From contig NZ_RYFW01000004.1 of NCBI RefSeq assembly GCF_004138335.1, positions 186,001 to 250,000 of the forward strand: 64,000 nucleotides of DNA, written 5' to 3'. The position numbers and the translations under genes are program-made. Shown here piece by piece: positions 34,861-43,609 of the stretch. Positions within the stretch are counted from its first letter, which is position 1. Each line of letters starts with the position of its first letter. Below the pieces are notes generated by a model. The model searched no databases. It saw only the letters and a list, made by a program, of their open reading frames with translations, and was not told where the DNA came from. The stretch is from Peristeroidobacter agariperforans. GTDB lineage: Bacteria; Pseudomonadota; Gammaproteobacteria; Steroidobacterales; Steroidobacteraceae.

Positions 34861-36059
34861 GGCGGACGCAGCGCTTCCGGGACGTGCTGTAGATTGATAC
34901 GAGTCCGAGTCCACGTCGTGTACCGCCCGCGCATCGCATCCACGAGTACGTCGGCAGGCTGTAAATGAGCTGCTGCCTCGGGATGTCGAGTCTTCCAGCG
35001 CTCCACGCCTGCCACAGCGTCTTCCTTACGGCGTGCGCGTCCGATCTCGATCAGAGGCAGCTTGGATTTTCGCTTGGAGGGTTGAACGCGAGGCGGCTCC
35101 GAATCCTGGCGGCGATAGTGTGGCGGCCAGGGCGCGTCGCCCAGGCCCTGGCGTTCGAAAAGTTCGAGCAGTCCTTCGAGGGAGCCGGCGTGCTCATCGA
35201 TCCCTGCGTGCAGATCGCCTGACTTTTTGAAGCGGGTCGGCATCGTCGCCAGCGTGAAATCCGCCGGGTCGCAAGCGTCGACCTCATCCCATGAGAGCGG
35301 CGCCGAGACACGCGCGTCAGGCCGCGGCCGTACTGAGTATGCGGCGGCGACGGTACGGTCTTTGGCGTTCTGGTTGTAGTCGACGAATACACCCTGGCGC
35401 TCTTCTTTCCACCACTTGCTCGTAGCGAGTTCGGGCGCGCGGCGTTCGATTTCGCGCGCAAGCGCAAGAGCTGCGAGGCGGACTTCATCGAAGGTCCAAC
35501 GCGGCTCGATACGCACACACAGGTGCATGCCGCGCGAGCCCGAGGTCTTGGGCCAGCCAACGAGCTTGAAATCATCGAGCACAGCTCGCGCGATTGCTGT
35601 GACTTCCCGGACCTGCTGCCACGTGACGCCGGGTACGGGGTCCAGGTCAACGCGCAGCTCGTCAGGATGATCGAGATCTTCGGCGCGCACAGGATGGGGG
35701 TGTAGCTCTAGGCATGCGAGATTCGCGAGCCACGCCAACGCAGCGGCGTCGCGTGGCACGACCTCTTCCGCAGCCCGACCCGAAGGGAAATGTAATTCGA
35801 CCACTTCGATCCACGGCGGACGGCTGGCGGGCGCGCGCTTCTGATAAAAATGCTCGCCTTCGATCCCGTTCGGGTAGCGCACCAGCATGTTCGGCCGCCC
35901 ACCAGCACCGCGCAGCGCTCCTTCGCTCACGGCGATGTAATAACGAACCAGGTCGAGCTTCGTGTGCTTCGGCTCCGGGAACAGTACCTTGTGCGGATTG
36001 GAGATCGTGACCTCGTGCCCGGCAACGGTAAGGATTTCAGCTGCGCTCTGCTTGGCCAT
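34815..36059 (-). CDS. LigD-type DNA polymerase/primase domain protein
   Basis: A 414-residue protein starting MAKQSAAEIL. It has the polymerase hallmarks of LigD: catalytic DLD (Asp138, Asp140 in RVDLDP), SGSRGMHL at residues 173-180, and HFYQKRAPASRPPW in the N-terminal part. The last 100 residues are charged and extend beyond a minimal polymerase domain. It would fill gaps at broken ends before ligation. It is encoded convergent to, and overlapping by 46 bases with, the ligase gene, in contrast to the usual fused LigD. The nuclease domain is absent. Confidence 0.85.
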   Translation of the reverse strand: MAKQSAAEILTVAGHEVTISNPHKVLFPEPKHTKLDLVRYYIAVSEGALRGAGGRPNMLVRYPNGIEGEHFYQKRAPASRPPWIEVVELHFPSGRAAEEVVPRDAAALAWLANLACLELHPHPVRAEDLDHPDELRVDLDPVPGVTWQQVREVTAIARAVLDDFKLVGWPKTSGSRGMHLCVRIEPRWTFDEVRLAALALAREIERRAPELATSKWWKEERQGVFVDYNQNAKDRTVAAAYSVRPRPDARVSAPLSWDEVDACDPADFTLATMPTRFKKSGDLHAGIDEHAGSLEGLLELFERQGLGDAPWPPHYRRQDSEPPRVQPSKRKSKLPLIEIGRARRKEDAVAGVERWKTRHPEAAAHLQPADVLVDAMRGRYTTWTRTRINLQHVPEALRPPQEPLDPDEKIRSSS

Positions 36060-36257
36060 AGGTCGATTCGCCCGATGGTGTGTAACGCTACTGCTGCGAT
36101 ACAGACGCAACGGTAGGGGCGTTGGCCGGTTCCCTGTGTGTCGAGGCTGCTGGCGGCTTTCGCCGCAGTTCCGCCCGGTATTGGCCGACGTTGGTATGAT
36201 GAGCCCGAAATATAATCGCCGGCCAATTGACGGATGGCCAATCAGGGATGTCGCCCG

Positions 36258-37055
36258 ATGAACGCAACACGTTCGCTGCCTATTACCTCACGACAACAGC
36301 TGATCCGTCGCGTCCAGCGAGAGCTCGAGAAGCGCGGCTATCCCCGGCTGCAGATGATGCTGCTGGTTGGACTGACGGGCGGCGCGGGATTCCTGGCGTC
36401 GTTTCTGTTGCTCATCTACGGCGTCGATTCGCTCGGACTTCGATACGCCCTTTCCGTCGCAATCGCCTATCTCGTTTTTCTACTGTTGCTGTGGCTTTGG
36501 CTGCGCACCGATGCCGATACTTATGATGGGTTGGATGAGGTCGCGGTCGAGCTCATCAATGCCATTCCCGGCCCGACAGCGCGGGCAGCGGCCAGCAATG
36601 GCGGCGGTGGTCAATTCAGCGGCGCCGGGAGCTCCGGCCGCTGGGAGGATAGTTCCTCATCGGAGCCGCTAGTCGAACTGCCTGACGTTCCGCTTCCAAA
36701 CGCCGGGGCAGTGGCGGACGCGGATGAGCTCGCGATTCCTCTCGCAGTTGTCCTAGCGGTCGTCGGTGTTCTGTTTGTTGTTTTGTTTGCATCGTTTTCA
36801 GTAATCCTTTCAGCGCCCGTGCTGTTCGCCGAATTGCTCGTGGACGGCGTGCTGGCGGCGTCGTTGTATAGAAGACTGCGGCGTGTCGATTCACGCCACT
36901 GGCTGCAGTCGGCCGTCCGCAGGACCCTCGTGCCGTTTGCGATCACTGCGGTACTCGCTGGCGCGCTTGGTTGGGGGCTGTCGGTGTACGCGCCGGGCGC
37001 GCGGACGTTGGGAGATGCGTTGGCGGTGTTGGCGGATGAAAATGAAGAATTCTGA
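36258..37055 (+). CDS. membrane protein, hypothetical
   Basis: A 265-residue protein starting MNATRSLPITSR. Two membrane helices lie at about 35-85 (MMLLVGLTGGAGFLASFLLLIY, ALSVAIAYLVFLLLLWLWL), then a Gly/Ser-rich spacer, then helices at about 160-200 and 220-250. No family is recognised. It may form an operon with the small gene whose first ATG overlaps its end. Confidence 0.6.
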   Translation: MNATRSLPITSRQQLIRRVQRELEKRGYPRLQMMLLVGLTGGAGFLASFLLLIYGVDSLGLRYALSVAIAYLVFLLLLWLWLRTDADTYDGLDEVAVELINAIPGPTARAAASNGGGGQFSGAGSSGRWEDSSSSEPLVELPDVPLPNAGAVADADELAIPLAVVLAVVGVLFVVLFASFSVILSAPVLFAELLVDGVLAASLYRRLRRVDSRHWLQSAVRRTLVPFAITAVLAGALGWGLSVYAPGARTLGDALAVLADENEEF

Positions 37056-37350
37056 GTGCACTATCGAGCAGTATCGGGGTGGCAAGCTGGTGCGTTCCTT
37101 CACGCCCACGACCGATAAAACCTATGCATGGAACATGAACGTGAACGGTAAAAGCTACCGAAGGACCCATGGCTGGGTGTTGTCCAAGATTCTGCCAACG
37201 TTGGTCGATGGCTCGCCATTCGCAACGAAGGTCGTGCCAAACAAGTCCGCTCCAATTCCCGTTGTTCGTAGGAAGCGAGTGCGGTTGGACCAGAGATCCC
37301 AATCAACGAATCCGCGTCGAGCGCCTACATCCAGCAAGCGCAATGAGTGA
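37036..37350 (+). CDS. small hypothetical basic protein
   Basis: A 104-residue frame starting at ATG 37036 (MKMKNSECTIEQYRGG), overlapping the end of the membrane protein by 20 bases. The segment CTIEQYRGGKLVRSF, NMNVNGKSYRRTHGW looks like a folded domain, and the tail is rich in Arg, Pro and Ser. A weak ribosome-binding site precedes it. It may be a real short gene, but the basic tail with GC-codon bias could also be chance. Confidence 0.4.
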   Translation: MKMKNSECTIEQYRGGKLVRSFTPTTDKTYAWNMNVNGKSYRRTHGWVLSKILPTLVDGSPFATKVVPNKSAPIPVVRRKRVRLDQRSQSTNPRRAPTSSKRNE

Positions 37351-37386
37351 AAGAATTCTTCTTCTGGTAACAGCCGGAGGTGAGTT

Positions 37387-37848
37387 ATGGGACTGCTGGA
37401 TTCAGTTGGAGGCAATCGCCGCGGCGGCGGCATGTCACCGGTCATGGTCGGGCTCATGGGCCTGTTGGCCTACCGCACGCTCAAAGGCAAAGGGCGCCTC
37501 GCGGACATGCTCGGGACCGGCGCTTCCGGTTCTGCTGCCGGTGCAGGTGGTGCGTTGTCAGGAGGCGCGCTTTCGGGCGGCTTGAAGGATCTGATAGATC
37601 GGTTCCGCGAGGGCGGCCAGGAAGAGAAGGTGCAAAGTTGGGTGTCGAAGGGGCCGAACAAGACCATCGACCCGAAGGAACTGGAGCAGTCTTTAGGAGA
37701 CGAGCGGATCGAGTGGCTCGTTGAGCAAACTGGCATGCCTCGGGATCAGTTGCTCGCCGGGCTCAGTGGCGAGCTGCCGGATGCCATTGATAAACTCACG
37801 CCGAACGGGCGGATCCCCACGGACGAGGAACTGTCGCGCGAAGGATAA
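37387..37848 (+). CDS. YidB family protein (DUF937-like)
   Basis: A 153-residue protein with GGAGGTGAGTT before the ATG. Starts MGLLDSVGG; the middle has KGKGRLADMLG, Gly/Ala-rich low-complexity (GASGSAAGAGGALSGG), and the conserved C-terminal VQSWVSKGPNKTIDPKELEQSLG and PDAIDKLTPNGRIP of the YidB family. Function unknown. Soluble. Confidence 0.8.
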   Translation: MGLLDSVGGNRRGGGMSPVMVGLMGLLAYRTLKGKGRLADMLGTGASGSAAGAGGALSGGALSGGLKDLIDRFREGGQEEKVQSWVSKGPNKTIDPKELEQSLGDERIEWLVEQTGMPRDQLLAGLSGELPDAIDKLTPNGRIPTDEELSREG

Positions 37849-37923
37849 CGAGAGACGGCGGAAGCGTTTCGTTCTGTCAGCCGCCTCTCGGCATCGCCCG
37901 CCGAATTGGACGGAGGAGCGAGG

Positions 37924-38271
37924 GTGACAAACGATCGAGTGTTCGCGCTGAAGTTCGCGAAGGTCTACCCGCTGTACCTGCAAAAGGCGGAACGCAAGAA
38001 TCGCACGAAGCAAGAAGTCGACCGGATCATCTGCTGGCTGACCGGTTACAGCCAGGCGCAGCTGGAACAGCAGATCAAAGAGAGCGACCTGAAAACGTTC
38101 TTCGATCGAGCGCCCGCCATGCATCCGAACAGATCCCTGATCAAAGGCGTGATCTGTGGCGTTCGTGTGGAGGAGATCGAGGATCCGCTGATGCAAAAGA
38201 TTCGCTACCTGGACAAGCTCATCGATGAGCTCGCCAAGGGCAAGGCGCTGGAAAAGATTCTGCGGGAGTAG
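37924..38271 (+). CDS. DUF2200 family protein
   Basis: A 115-residue protein from a GTG at 37924, preceded by GGAGG nine bases upstream. [31 protein letters not shown] and [21 protein letters not shown] match DUF2200, a short cytoplasmic family with unknown function. No neighbours point to a role. Confidence 0.82.
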   Translation: MTNDRVFALKFAKVYPLYLQKAERKNRTKQEVDRIICWLTGYSQAQLEQQIKESDLKTFFDRAPAMHPNRSLIKGVICGVRVEEIEDPLMQKIRYLDKLIDELAKGKALEKILRE

Positions 38272-38278
38272 CTCGTCT

Positions 38279-38932
38279 TCAGCTGTTCCCTTGCGTAGCG
38301 GTGAAAACCGCCAGTTGATCGGCGAAGGCGCGCTTGTAGGCCGGACGCGCTTCGCCGCGGGCGATATAGGCGCCAAGATTCGGATAGTTCTCCAGTCCAC
38401 CCGATCCACCTAAGCGACGCAGTACCGTCACCATCAGCAGGTCGCCGGCGCTGAACGCGCCATCGAGCCATTCGGTGTCGCCAAGATGATCGGAAAGTTC
38501 GCCCAGCCGTGCGCGGACGCGATCGTCGAGCATGGTTTGTCGCTCCGCATACCAGCTCTTGTCGCGCTCCAGGATGAGCGCCATCGAGCGCTCAACGATC
38601 GGCGGTTCCACCGTATTCAGCGCGGCAAACATCCATGCGATCGCGCGTGCGCGGGCATTTGCCTCCTCTGGTAGCAGGCCCCCGTGGCGCTCGGCGATGT
38701 GGAGTACGATCGCCCCAGATTCGAACAGGGTGAGGTCACCATCTTCGTAGGTCGGAATCTGGCCGAACGGATGAAGCTTGCGGTGCGCGGGCTGCTTCAA
38801 CCCGGCGAACGAAACCAGGCGAACGTCGTAAGGCTGGCCCACTTCTTCGAGCGCCCAGCGAACGCGCATATCCCGCGCCAGTCCCCGGCCGCGGTCGGGC
38901 GACCGTTCGAAAGCGGTGATGGTGGGGTTCAT
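38279..38932 (-). CDS. glutathione S-transferase family protein
   Basis: A 217-residue protein starting MNPTITAFERSPD with AGGAG upstream. The thioredoxin-like N-terminal half has ESGAIVLHI (the glutathione-binding ES pair) and HPFGQIPTYEDGD, and the helical C-terminal half has SAGDLLMVTVLRR. It would conjugate or reduce electrophiles with glutathione. It converges on the DUF2200 gene and diverges from an alpha/beta hydrolase remnant. Confidence 0.85.
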   Translation of the reverse strand: MNPTITAFERSPDRGRGLARDMRVRWALEEVGQPYDVRLVSFAGLKQPAHRKLHPFGQIPTYEDGDLTLFESGAIVLHIAERHGGLLPEEANARARAIAWMFAALNTVEPPIVERSMALILERDKSWYAERQTMLDDRVRARLGELSDHLGDTEWLDGAFSAGDLLMVTVLRRLGGSGGLENYPNLGAYIARGEARPAYKRAFADQLAVFTATQGNS

Positions 38933-38956
38933 TGGGAGCGCTCCTGGTGATCCGCG

Positions 38957-39244
38957 ATGGCTCAAGGACGAACGAGCTGGGCCGCGACCGACAACGGTTT
39001 ACCACATGTTCGGGGTTGCCCGGACGTTAGAATCGCCGAGCCGGACCTGCGCTCGCTGGCGATTCCGACGCTCGTGATCACCGGCGACCACGACTTCATT
39101 CCCGTCGACATTGCCGAACACATCGCGCAGGCGGTCCCGAACGCCAGGTTGGTTACCCTCAAGGATTGCGGGCACTTCGCCTATCTCGAGTGCCACGACG
39201 CCGTTCGGCAGGCCACCGAGGATTTCTTTCGATCGGTCAAGTGA
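38957..39244 (+). pseudogene. alpha/beta hydrolase, C-terminal remnant
   Basis: The 95-residue frame from 38957 shows, from about residue 30, the C-terminal end of an alpha/beta hydrolase: LAIPTLVITGDHDFIP (carrying the acidic catalytic residue) and LKDCGHFAYLE (the catalytic histidine). The nucleophile elbow, oxyanion region and first two thirds are missing, so it is a truncated gene. It overlaps the convergent lipoprotein gene by 64 bases. Confidence 0.6.
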
Positions 39245-40176
39245 GCATCGCGCTGCCGGTACGCTTCGAGATCGTCGCCCTCGTAGCTGGGCGGCCCGAG
39301 CATGGAGCTCAATGCTGATCGGAGCATCATCAGATGGCTTGCCCCGAAGACGACCAGCACGTCTTGGTTCGCATTCAAGTGCCGCGCGATGATCTCGAGC
39401 AGGAATCCGTCACGTACGCGTCCAATCGCCTCGGCGATTTTGTTGGTGGCGTAGCGCCCGTTGGCTAGCGGTCCACCTTCCTCTAGCGTGAACGATGCGT
39501 CGAAGGGTTTGCCGTTGGTTCGTTCATACCATTGCGCCCAACTCGCGTGGCTCGGTAGAACATCGGCCGGCGCTCGAAGTCGCGAGCGGCTGCGCTCCAG
39601 TTCGGCTTCGATGAGTTGTTTCGTTCGGCTGTCGTCCGGACCTGTGATCTTTTGCTCGCGCATCCATTGGGGCACGGACCTCATGGTGTAAAAGCCGACG
39701 AGATCTTGCAGCGTGAAGCCTCGGGCCAGGATGCGATCGCGGACCTCGGTGTCATCCGGTTCGCCGCCCCAAACGACTGCCCGGTGATCTCGCGCGCCGC
39801 GGACCGTGGGAACGATCTCACCACTTTCAACGAATCCGTCGATGTCTCGCTGCCTCTCGACCCAGCTGAACAAGCGCTCGGCATTTGCGCCGTGCGAATA
39901 GGGAGGGCCTTCCACGATCACAGTATCGATATCGAATGAGCAGTAGGCCTGCTCGATCAAGCGAAAGGTCGGGCTGTCGGTGCGTGTTGCATGCTTGGCG
40001 CCGACGAAGACTAGCCGCCGCCCGTGCCACGAATACACGACGGCGAACGCATCGTCAGGCTGAGCGGCTCTCAGGTGGGTCGTCCAGGGCGTGATCTTTT
40101 CGGGCGCAGGCTTGACCAACGACTCGCAGGCCGAGAGGAATAGAGCCAAGGCGAGGATGACGAGACAGTTTTGCAT
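39181..40176 (-). CDS. lipoprotein, TraB-like
   Basis: A 331-residue protein with a lipobox (LSAC, cysteine 17) after a short hydrophobic helix. The mature part has VGAKHATRTDSP, IVEGPPYSHG and FGASHLMMLRSAL, a pattern that may be related to the TraB/PrgY/GumN fold, in which paired His and Glu residues bind a metal. The last 64 bases overlap a convergent hydrolase remnant, so the C-terminal 20 residues may be an extension through degraded sequence. Function not assigned. Confidence 0.5.
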   Translation of the reverse strand: MQNCLVILALALFLSACESLVKPAPEKITPWTTHLRAAQPDDAFAVVYSWHGRRLVFVGAKHATRTDSPTFRLIEQAYCSFDIDTVIVEGPPYSHGANAERLFSWVERQRDIDGFVESGEIVPTVRGARDHRAVVWGGEPDDTEVRDRILARGFTLQDLVGFYTMRSVPQWMREQKITGPDDSRTKQLIEAELERSRSRLRAPADVLPSHASWAQWYERTNGKPFDASFTLEEGGPLANGRYATNKIAEAIGRVRDGFLLEIIARHLNANQDVLVVFGASHLMMLRSALSSMLGPPSYEGDDLEAYRQRDAHLTDRKKSSVACRTASWHSR

Positions 40177-40211
40177 GCAGCCCTCCGTGGTTCCGCTCGT
40201 TCAACCTCGAC

Positions 40212-40802
40212 TCACTTCGCTTCGAGGCTCGCGTTCGCTGTCGCTCCGTCGCGCCTGAAGTAGAACCGGACAAACATCACCCGCTGATCTGCCAGCTTGG
40301 CGGGCGTGAAGGTCCATTGCTTTGCTGCCCCGATGGAGAGACGTTCGAAGTAGCGGCTCGGGCCCGAATCGTCCGCGGTGGCGGCGACAACTGTGCCCTG
40401 TTTGTCGAGGGTCACGCGAACGATCACCCTGATCGTGCCGCGGATCGTATCCAACGCGCTTTGCGGAACGTCCGGAACGACTTCGGTGATGGCTGAAGGC
40501 GGTGCATCTGGCTGTTGAGGCGCTTCTGCCTCGATCGGCTTCGCAGGCGTTGGCGCAGGCTCGGCGGCGACTGGCGCTTTGGCGAGGGTGGCGGGCGGAG
40601 GAGGCGGATCGGATTCGAGGCTGCCGATGCCAAACCAGCCCACCAACACGGCGACAACGGTCCCAGCAATCGCCAGCTGCGCGCCTCTGCCGAACCGCCG
40701 GGCCGGAGGCGGAGCCGGCTCTTGCGAAACCAGCTTGATGCGGATCACCAGCCGGTCGGCTGAGGGCGTGTCTATCTGAGCTTCGGCCGCCGGCTCAGAC
40801 AT
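40212..40802 (-). CDS. TonB-like energy transducer protein
   Basis: A 196-residue protein with one membrane helix (residues 44-60, LAIAGTVVAVLVGWFGIG), a proline-rich periplasmic spacer (PPPPPATLAK, PAPTPAKPIEAEAPQ) and a C-terminal domain with VIVRVTLDKQGTV and AAKQWTFTPAK, as in TonB C-terminal domains. The cytoplasmic N-terminus is about 40 residues. No ExbB/ExbD genes adjoin. It could energise a receptor such as the thiamine one, but this is only a suggestion. Confidence 0.7.
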   Translation of the reverse strand: MSEPAAEAQIDTPSADRLVIRIKLVSQEPAPPPARRFGRGAQLAIAGTVVAVLVGWFGIGSLESDPPPPPATLAKAPVAAEPAPTPAKPIEAEAPQQPDAPPSAITEVVPDVPQSALDTIRGTIRVIVRVTLDKQGTVVAATADDSGPSRYFERLSIGAAKQWTFTPAKLADQRVMFVRFYFRRDGATANASLEAK

Positions 40803-40973
40803 TGTCGAGGCCGCCCGTTGCCGAACGGGCAGAAAAGTAACAGTCTGCGAAAATCGTCGCCGGCATCTGGAGTCGATCGATAGCGTCAGAGAAGGCGCTA
40901 TTTATCGTTGATCTGGCCGGCGCGCGCAATCGGATAGTCACTGACCTTCGCTCGCAAGTGAGATTGGGTACCG

Positions 40974-41729
40974 ATGTTGAATCACGTCGATGAGATGACC
41001 GAGCGCATGCTCGATGACGCAGCTATCGGACCGGGCATGCGAGTGCTCGATATCGGCTGCGGCCCGGGGGCGGTCTCTCTGATGATTGCTCGCCGTGTCG
41101 GTAGCGCGGGCCATGTCTTCGGAGTCGATCAAAACCCGCAGATGCTCGAGCTGGCCCGACGGGCGGCGCGCGATGCCGGGCTTTCGAACCTTACCTTCAT
41201 CGAAGGCGGTTTCGATGCTGCATTTTCAGAGCGGGGCACGCTCGACGCCGTCGTGGGCCGGCGCGTCCTCATGTATCAGCCCGATGCGGCGCAAGCCGTG
41301 GAGCAACTCGTCGATGCGATCCGCCCGGGTGGGGTGATCGCATTCCATGAGCACGACATGGTTGCAATCAGCGACAGCTCCACTGCGTTGCCGCTGCACG
41401 ACCGCGTTCGCTCCTGGCTCCGCGAGATGCTTCGCCTGGAAGGCGCCAATCTGCACATGGGCTTCGGACTGCATTCGGCCCTCTCAGTCGAGGGGCTGGC
41501 CGTTCAACGGGTGCGCGCCGAGGCGAATGTGTTGACGCCGACGTCCAGCTTCCCGGTGGGTGCGATCATCCGCTCAGTGCTGCCGCGTCTGCAGCACCTC
41601 GGCATCGCGACCGAGGCCGACGTCGATGTGGCAACCCTGGACGATCGGCTGGCTGCGGAACGAAGGGAGCGGAATGCAACCTGTCTCTGGGAGATGGTGT
41701 TCTGTGCCTGGGCGCGCAAGCCGGACTGA
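40974..41729 (+). CDS. class I SAM-dependent methyltransferase
   Basis: A 251-residue methyltransferase starting MLNHVDEMTERML. The SAM-binding motif I is VLDIGCGPG (residues 24-32), with FGVDQNPQMLELARR (motif II) and IRPGGVIAFHEHD. The fold is the Rossmann type of UbiE-like enzymes. Substrate unknown. A secreted-protein gene follows 64 bases downstream on the same strand. Confidence 0.82.
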   Translation: MLNHVDEMTERMLDDAAIGPGMRVLDIGCGPGAVSLMIARRVGSAGHVFGVDQNPQMLELARRAARDAGLSNLTFIEGGFDAAFSERGTLDAVVGRRVLMYQPDAAQAVEQLVDAIRPGGVIAFHEHDMVAISDSSTALPLHDRVRSWLREMLRLEGANLHMGFGLHSALSVEGLAVQRVRAEANVLTPTSSFPVGAIIRSVLPRLQHLGIATEADVDVATLDDRLAAERRERNATCLWEMVFCAWARKPD

Positions 41730-41793
41730 CCGTTTTGCCGCCGCCGGACTATGCGCTACGATGAGCCGCGCACCCTCATTGACCGGAGGCAAA

Positions 41794-42309
41794 ATGCTCA
41801 AACGTACATTTTGCATTGTTCTCGTAGGCTGCATTGCCGCGCTCGGGGCGGGGGCGGACGAGGTGTCCGGCCTGTCGGGAACATATAAATCGGTATCCGA
41901 GCGCAGCAACGACATCGCGCAGGCGATCGACAAGGCCGTCGAGAAGATGAACTTCATCAAGCGGCCGATCGCGCGTGGCCGTCTGAGCCGGACCAACTTT
42001 GCCTACAAAGATATTCGTATCGAGCTCGGCGCGAGCGAGGCCGTGATCACCTACGACACGCAGGCGCCGATTCGCATGCCGCTCAGCGGGGAGTCGATCG
42101 AATGGAAGCGCGCCGACGGTGAGGTTTTCGACGTTTCCGCGCGGCTCGAGGGCGGCAAGCTGATCCAGACCTACAAGGCTGAGGACGGCGTGCGCGTGAA
42201 CTCGTTTTCGAAAGACCCGAACGGCACGCTGCTTCTCAACGTTGAAGTGTCGAGCGAGCAGCTGCCGCAGCCGGTGAAGTACACACTCGAATATCGGCCG
42301 GCGTCGTAA
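41794..42309 (+). CDS. secreted hypothetical protein
   Basis: A 171-residue protein with GGAGG eight bases before the ATG and a signal peptide (MLKRTFCIVLVGCIAALGAGA). The mature part has strands DIRIELGASEAVITYD, VFDVSARLEGGKLIQTYK and VNSFSKDPNGTLLLNVEV, a beta-rich domain. Not assigned to a family. It lies just outside the exopolysaccharide locus, converging on the EpsL-type gene. Confidence 0.6.
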   Translation: MLKRTFCIVLVGCIAALGAGADEVSGLSGTYKSVSERSNDIAQAIDKAVEKMNFIKRPIARGRLSRTNFAYKDIRIELGASEAVITYDTQAPIRMPLSGESIEWKRADGEVFDVSARLEGGKLIQTYKAEDGVRVNSFSKDPNGTLLLNVEVSSEQLPQPVKYTLEYRPAS

Positions 42310-42332
42310 CTACGTTACTGCGCCGCCTCCCA

Positions 42333-43598
42333 TCAGAACACGCTCCAGCGCAACGCGATGCCGGCGACCTGCGCGTCGTAACGACGGTTGACGCGGTTGC
42401 TGTCGCGGTCGCTGCCGCGATAGCTCAGCTCGATGGCGAGCTGATCCCGCGGCTTGTAGGTGAACGTGAACAAGCCGGTCAGCACATCGTCATTGCGCTG
42501 GCCGCCGACCACGTCGAGGTCGCGCGTGTTCAGATACTCCTGATCTTCGTATGAGGCGGTGAGCGAGAAGTTCAGCTTCTCGGTCGGGCTCCAGCTCGGG
42601 GCGAGGCTGTAGCCGTCGGAGATGAAGTAATCCGATTCGACGTCGGTATAAGCCTTCAGCTCGCTCCAGGCGGAGAACAGCATCTGGAATTTCTCCCGCG
42701 GCTTCCAATCGATCTCGGTGCGCCAGGTATCGCCCGAGTAGCGGCCTTCGGGATTGCCGGGCCGTTCGCGTTCGACGTAGCCGGCGCTCACACGAAACTG
42801 CGTGCGAACGGTGGCGGTATAGGTCAAGCGGGCGAGGGCGGCATTTTCCTCATAGTCGCTGGCCGATGCGTCGAAGCCGGGGGCGACGATGGCGTTCGGA
42901 AACTTCGCGTCCATGTAACGGTACTCGACGCCGAAGGAATGAAACGACGGTGTGGCGTAGTCGATGCTGACACGGCCAATGTCGGCTTCCAGATTTTCGC
43001 TCTCGCGCACGCTCAGACCGTGCTCGGTCTCGATGCGGCCGCCACTGGCGCTGATCGACCAGCGCGGGCCGAGTGCCCAGCGCACCAGTGCCGAGTAGTT
43101 GGTGCTCTCGATGATGTCGCGTTGTGTGCCGAGCGTGTTGGCGAAGTCGGCCAGCGTGCGGTTGTATGAGCCGGACAACCGGCCCGACAGTGCGGTGAGC
43201 GCGCGAAAGTCCAGCGCCGCCGACGCGTCTCCACCCGTGTAGTCGAGATAATCGTTGTCCTGATAGCGAGCATCGTAGACCCGACCCTTGAGGCGCAGCG
43301 TCTGCTGGCCCATGTGGAAGTCGTTGCCGACGCCGAGCGTGATGCGATTCACGTAGTCCTCACGCGATACCTCGCGCGGAGTCGCGGTCGGATCGGTCGG
43401 ATCGCCCGGGATTACGTCGGTGTCGTTGGTCTCGGCATCGCGGAACAGATTGTCGTCGTACAGGAACTGTTCGGAGAGATAGAGGTGCTCCTCTTTCTTT
43501 TCCCCGTCAGGCTGTGCCGCCACGGCGGCATTGCAGAGCACGGTGCTAACCGCGGCCAGGCACAAAGTGTTGCGACGAAGAGTTCCCTTCGAAGTCAT
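42333..43598 (-). CDS. epsL: EpsL-type outer membrane beta-barrel protein
   Basis: A 421-residue protein with a strong ribosome-binding site (AGGAGGGG) and a signal peptide to about AVAAQ. The body consists of many amphipathic strands with alternating aromatic girdles (TLRLKGRVYDARYQ, FHSFGVEYRYMD, QLAIELSYRG) ending in WSVF. It fits the EpsL family of exopolysaccharide loci. A role in the outer membrane assembly or export of the polymer is inferred. It is last of the minus-strand run of genes from 48 kb. Confidence 0.72.
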   Translation of the reverse strand: MTSKGTLRRNTLCLAAVSTVLCNAAVAAQPDGEKKEEHLYLSEQFLYDDNLFRDAETNDTDVIPGDPTDPTATPREVSREDYVNRITLGVGNDFHMGQQTLRLKGRVYDARYQDNDYLDYTGGDASAALDFRALTALSGRLSGSYNRTLADFANTLGTQRDIIESTNYSALVRWALGPRWSISASGGRIETEHGLSVRESENLEADIGRVSIDYATPSFHSFGVEYRYMDAKFPNAIVAPGFDASASDYEENAALARLTYTATVRTQFRVSAGYVERERPGNPEGRYSGDTWRTEIDWKPREKFQMLFSAWSELKAYTDVESDYFISDGYSLAPSWSPTEKLNFSLTASYEDQEYLNTRDLDVVGGQRNDDVLTGLFTFTYKPRDQLAIELSYRGSDRDSNRVNRRYDAQVAGIALRWSVF

Positions 43599-43609
43599 TT
43601 GTTCCCCTC

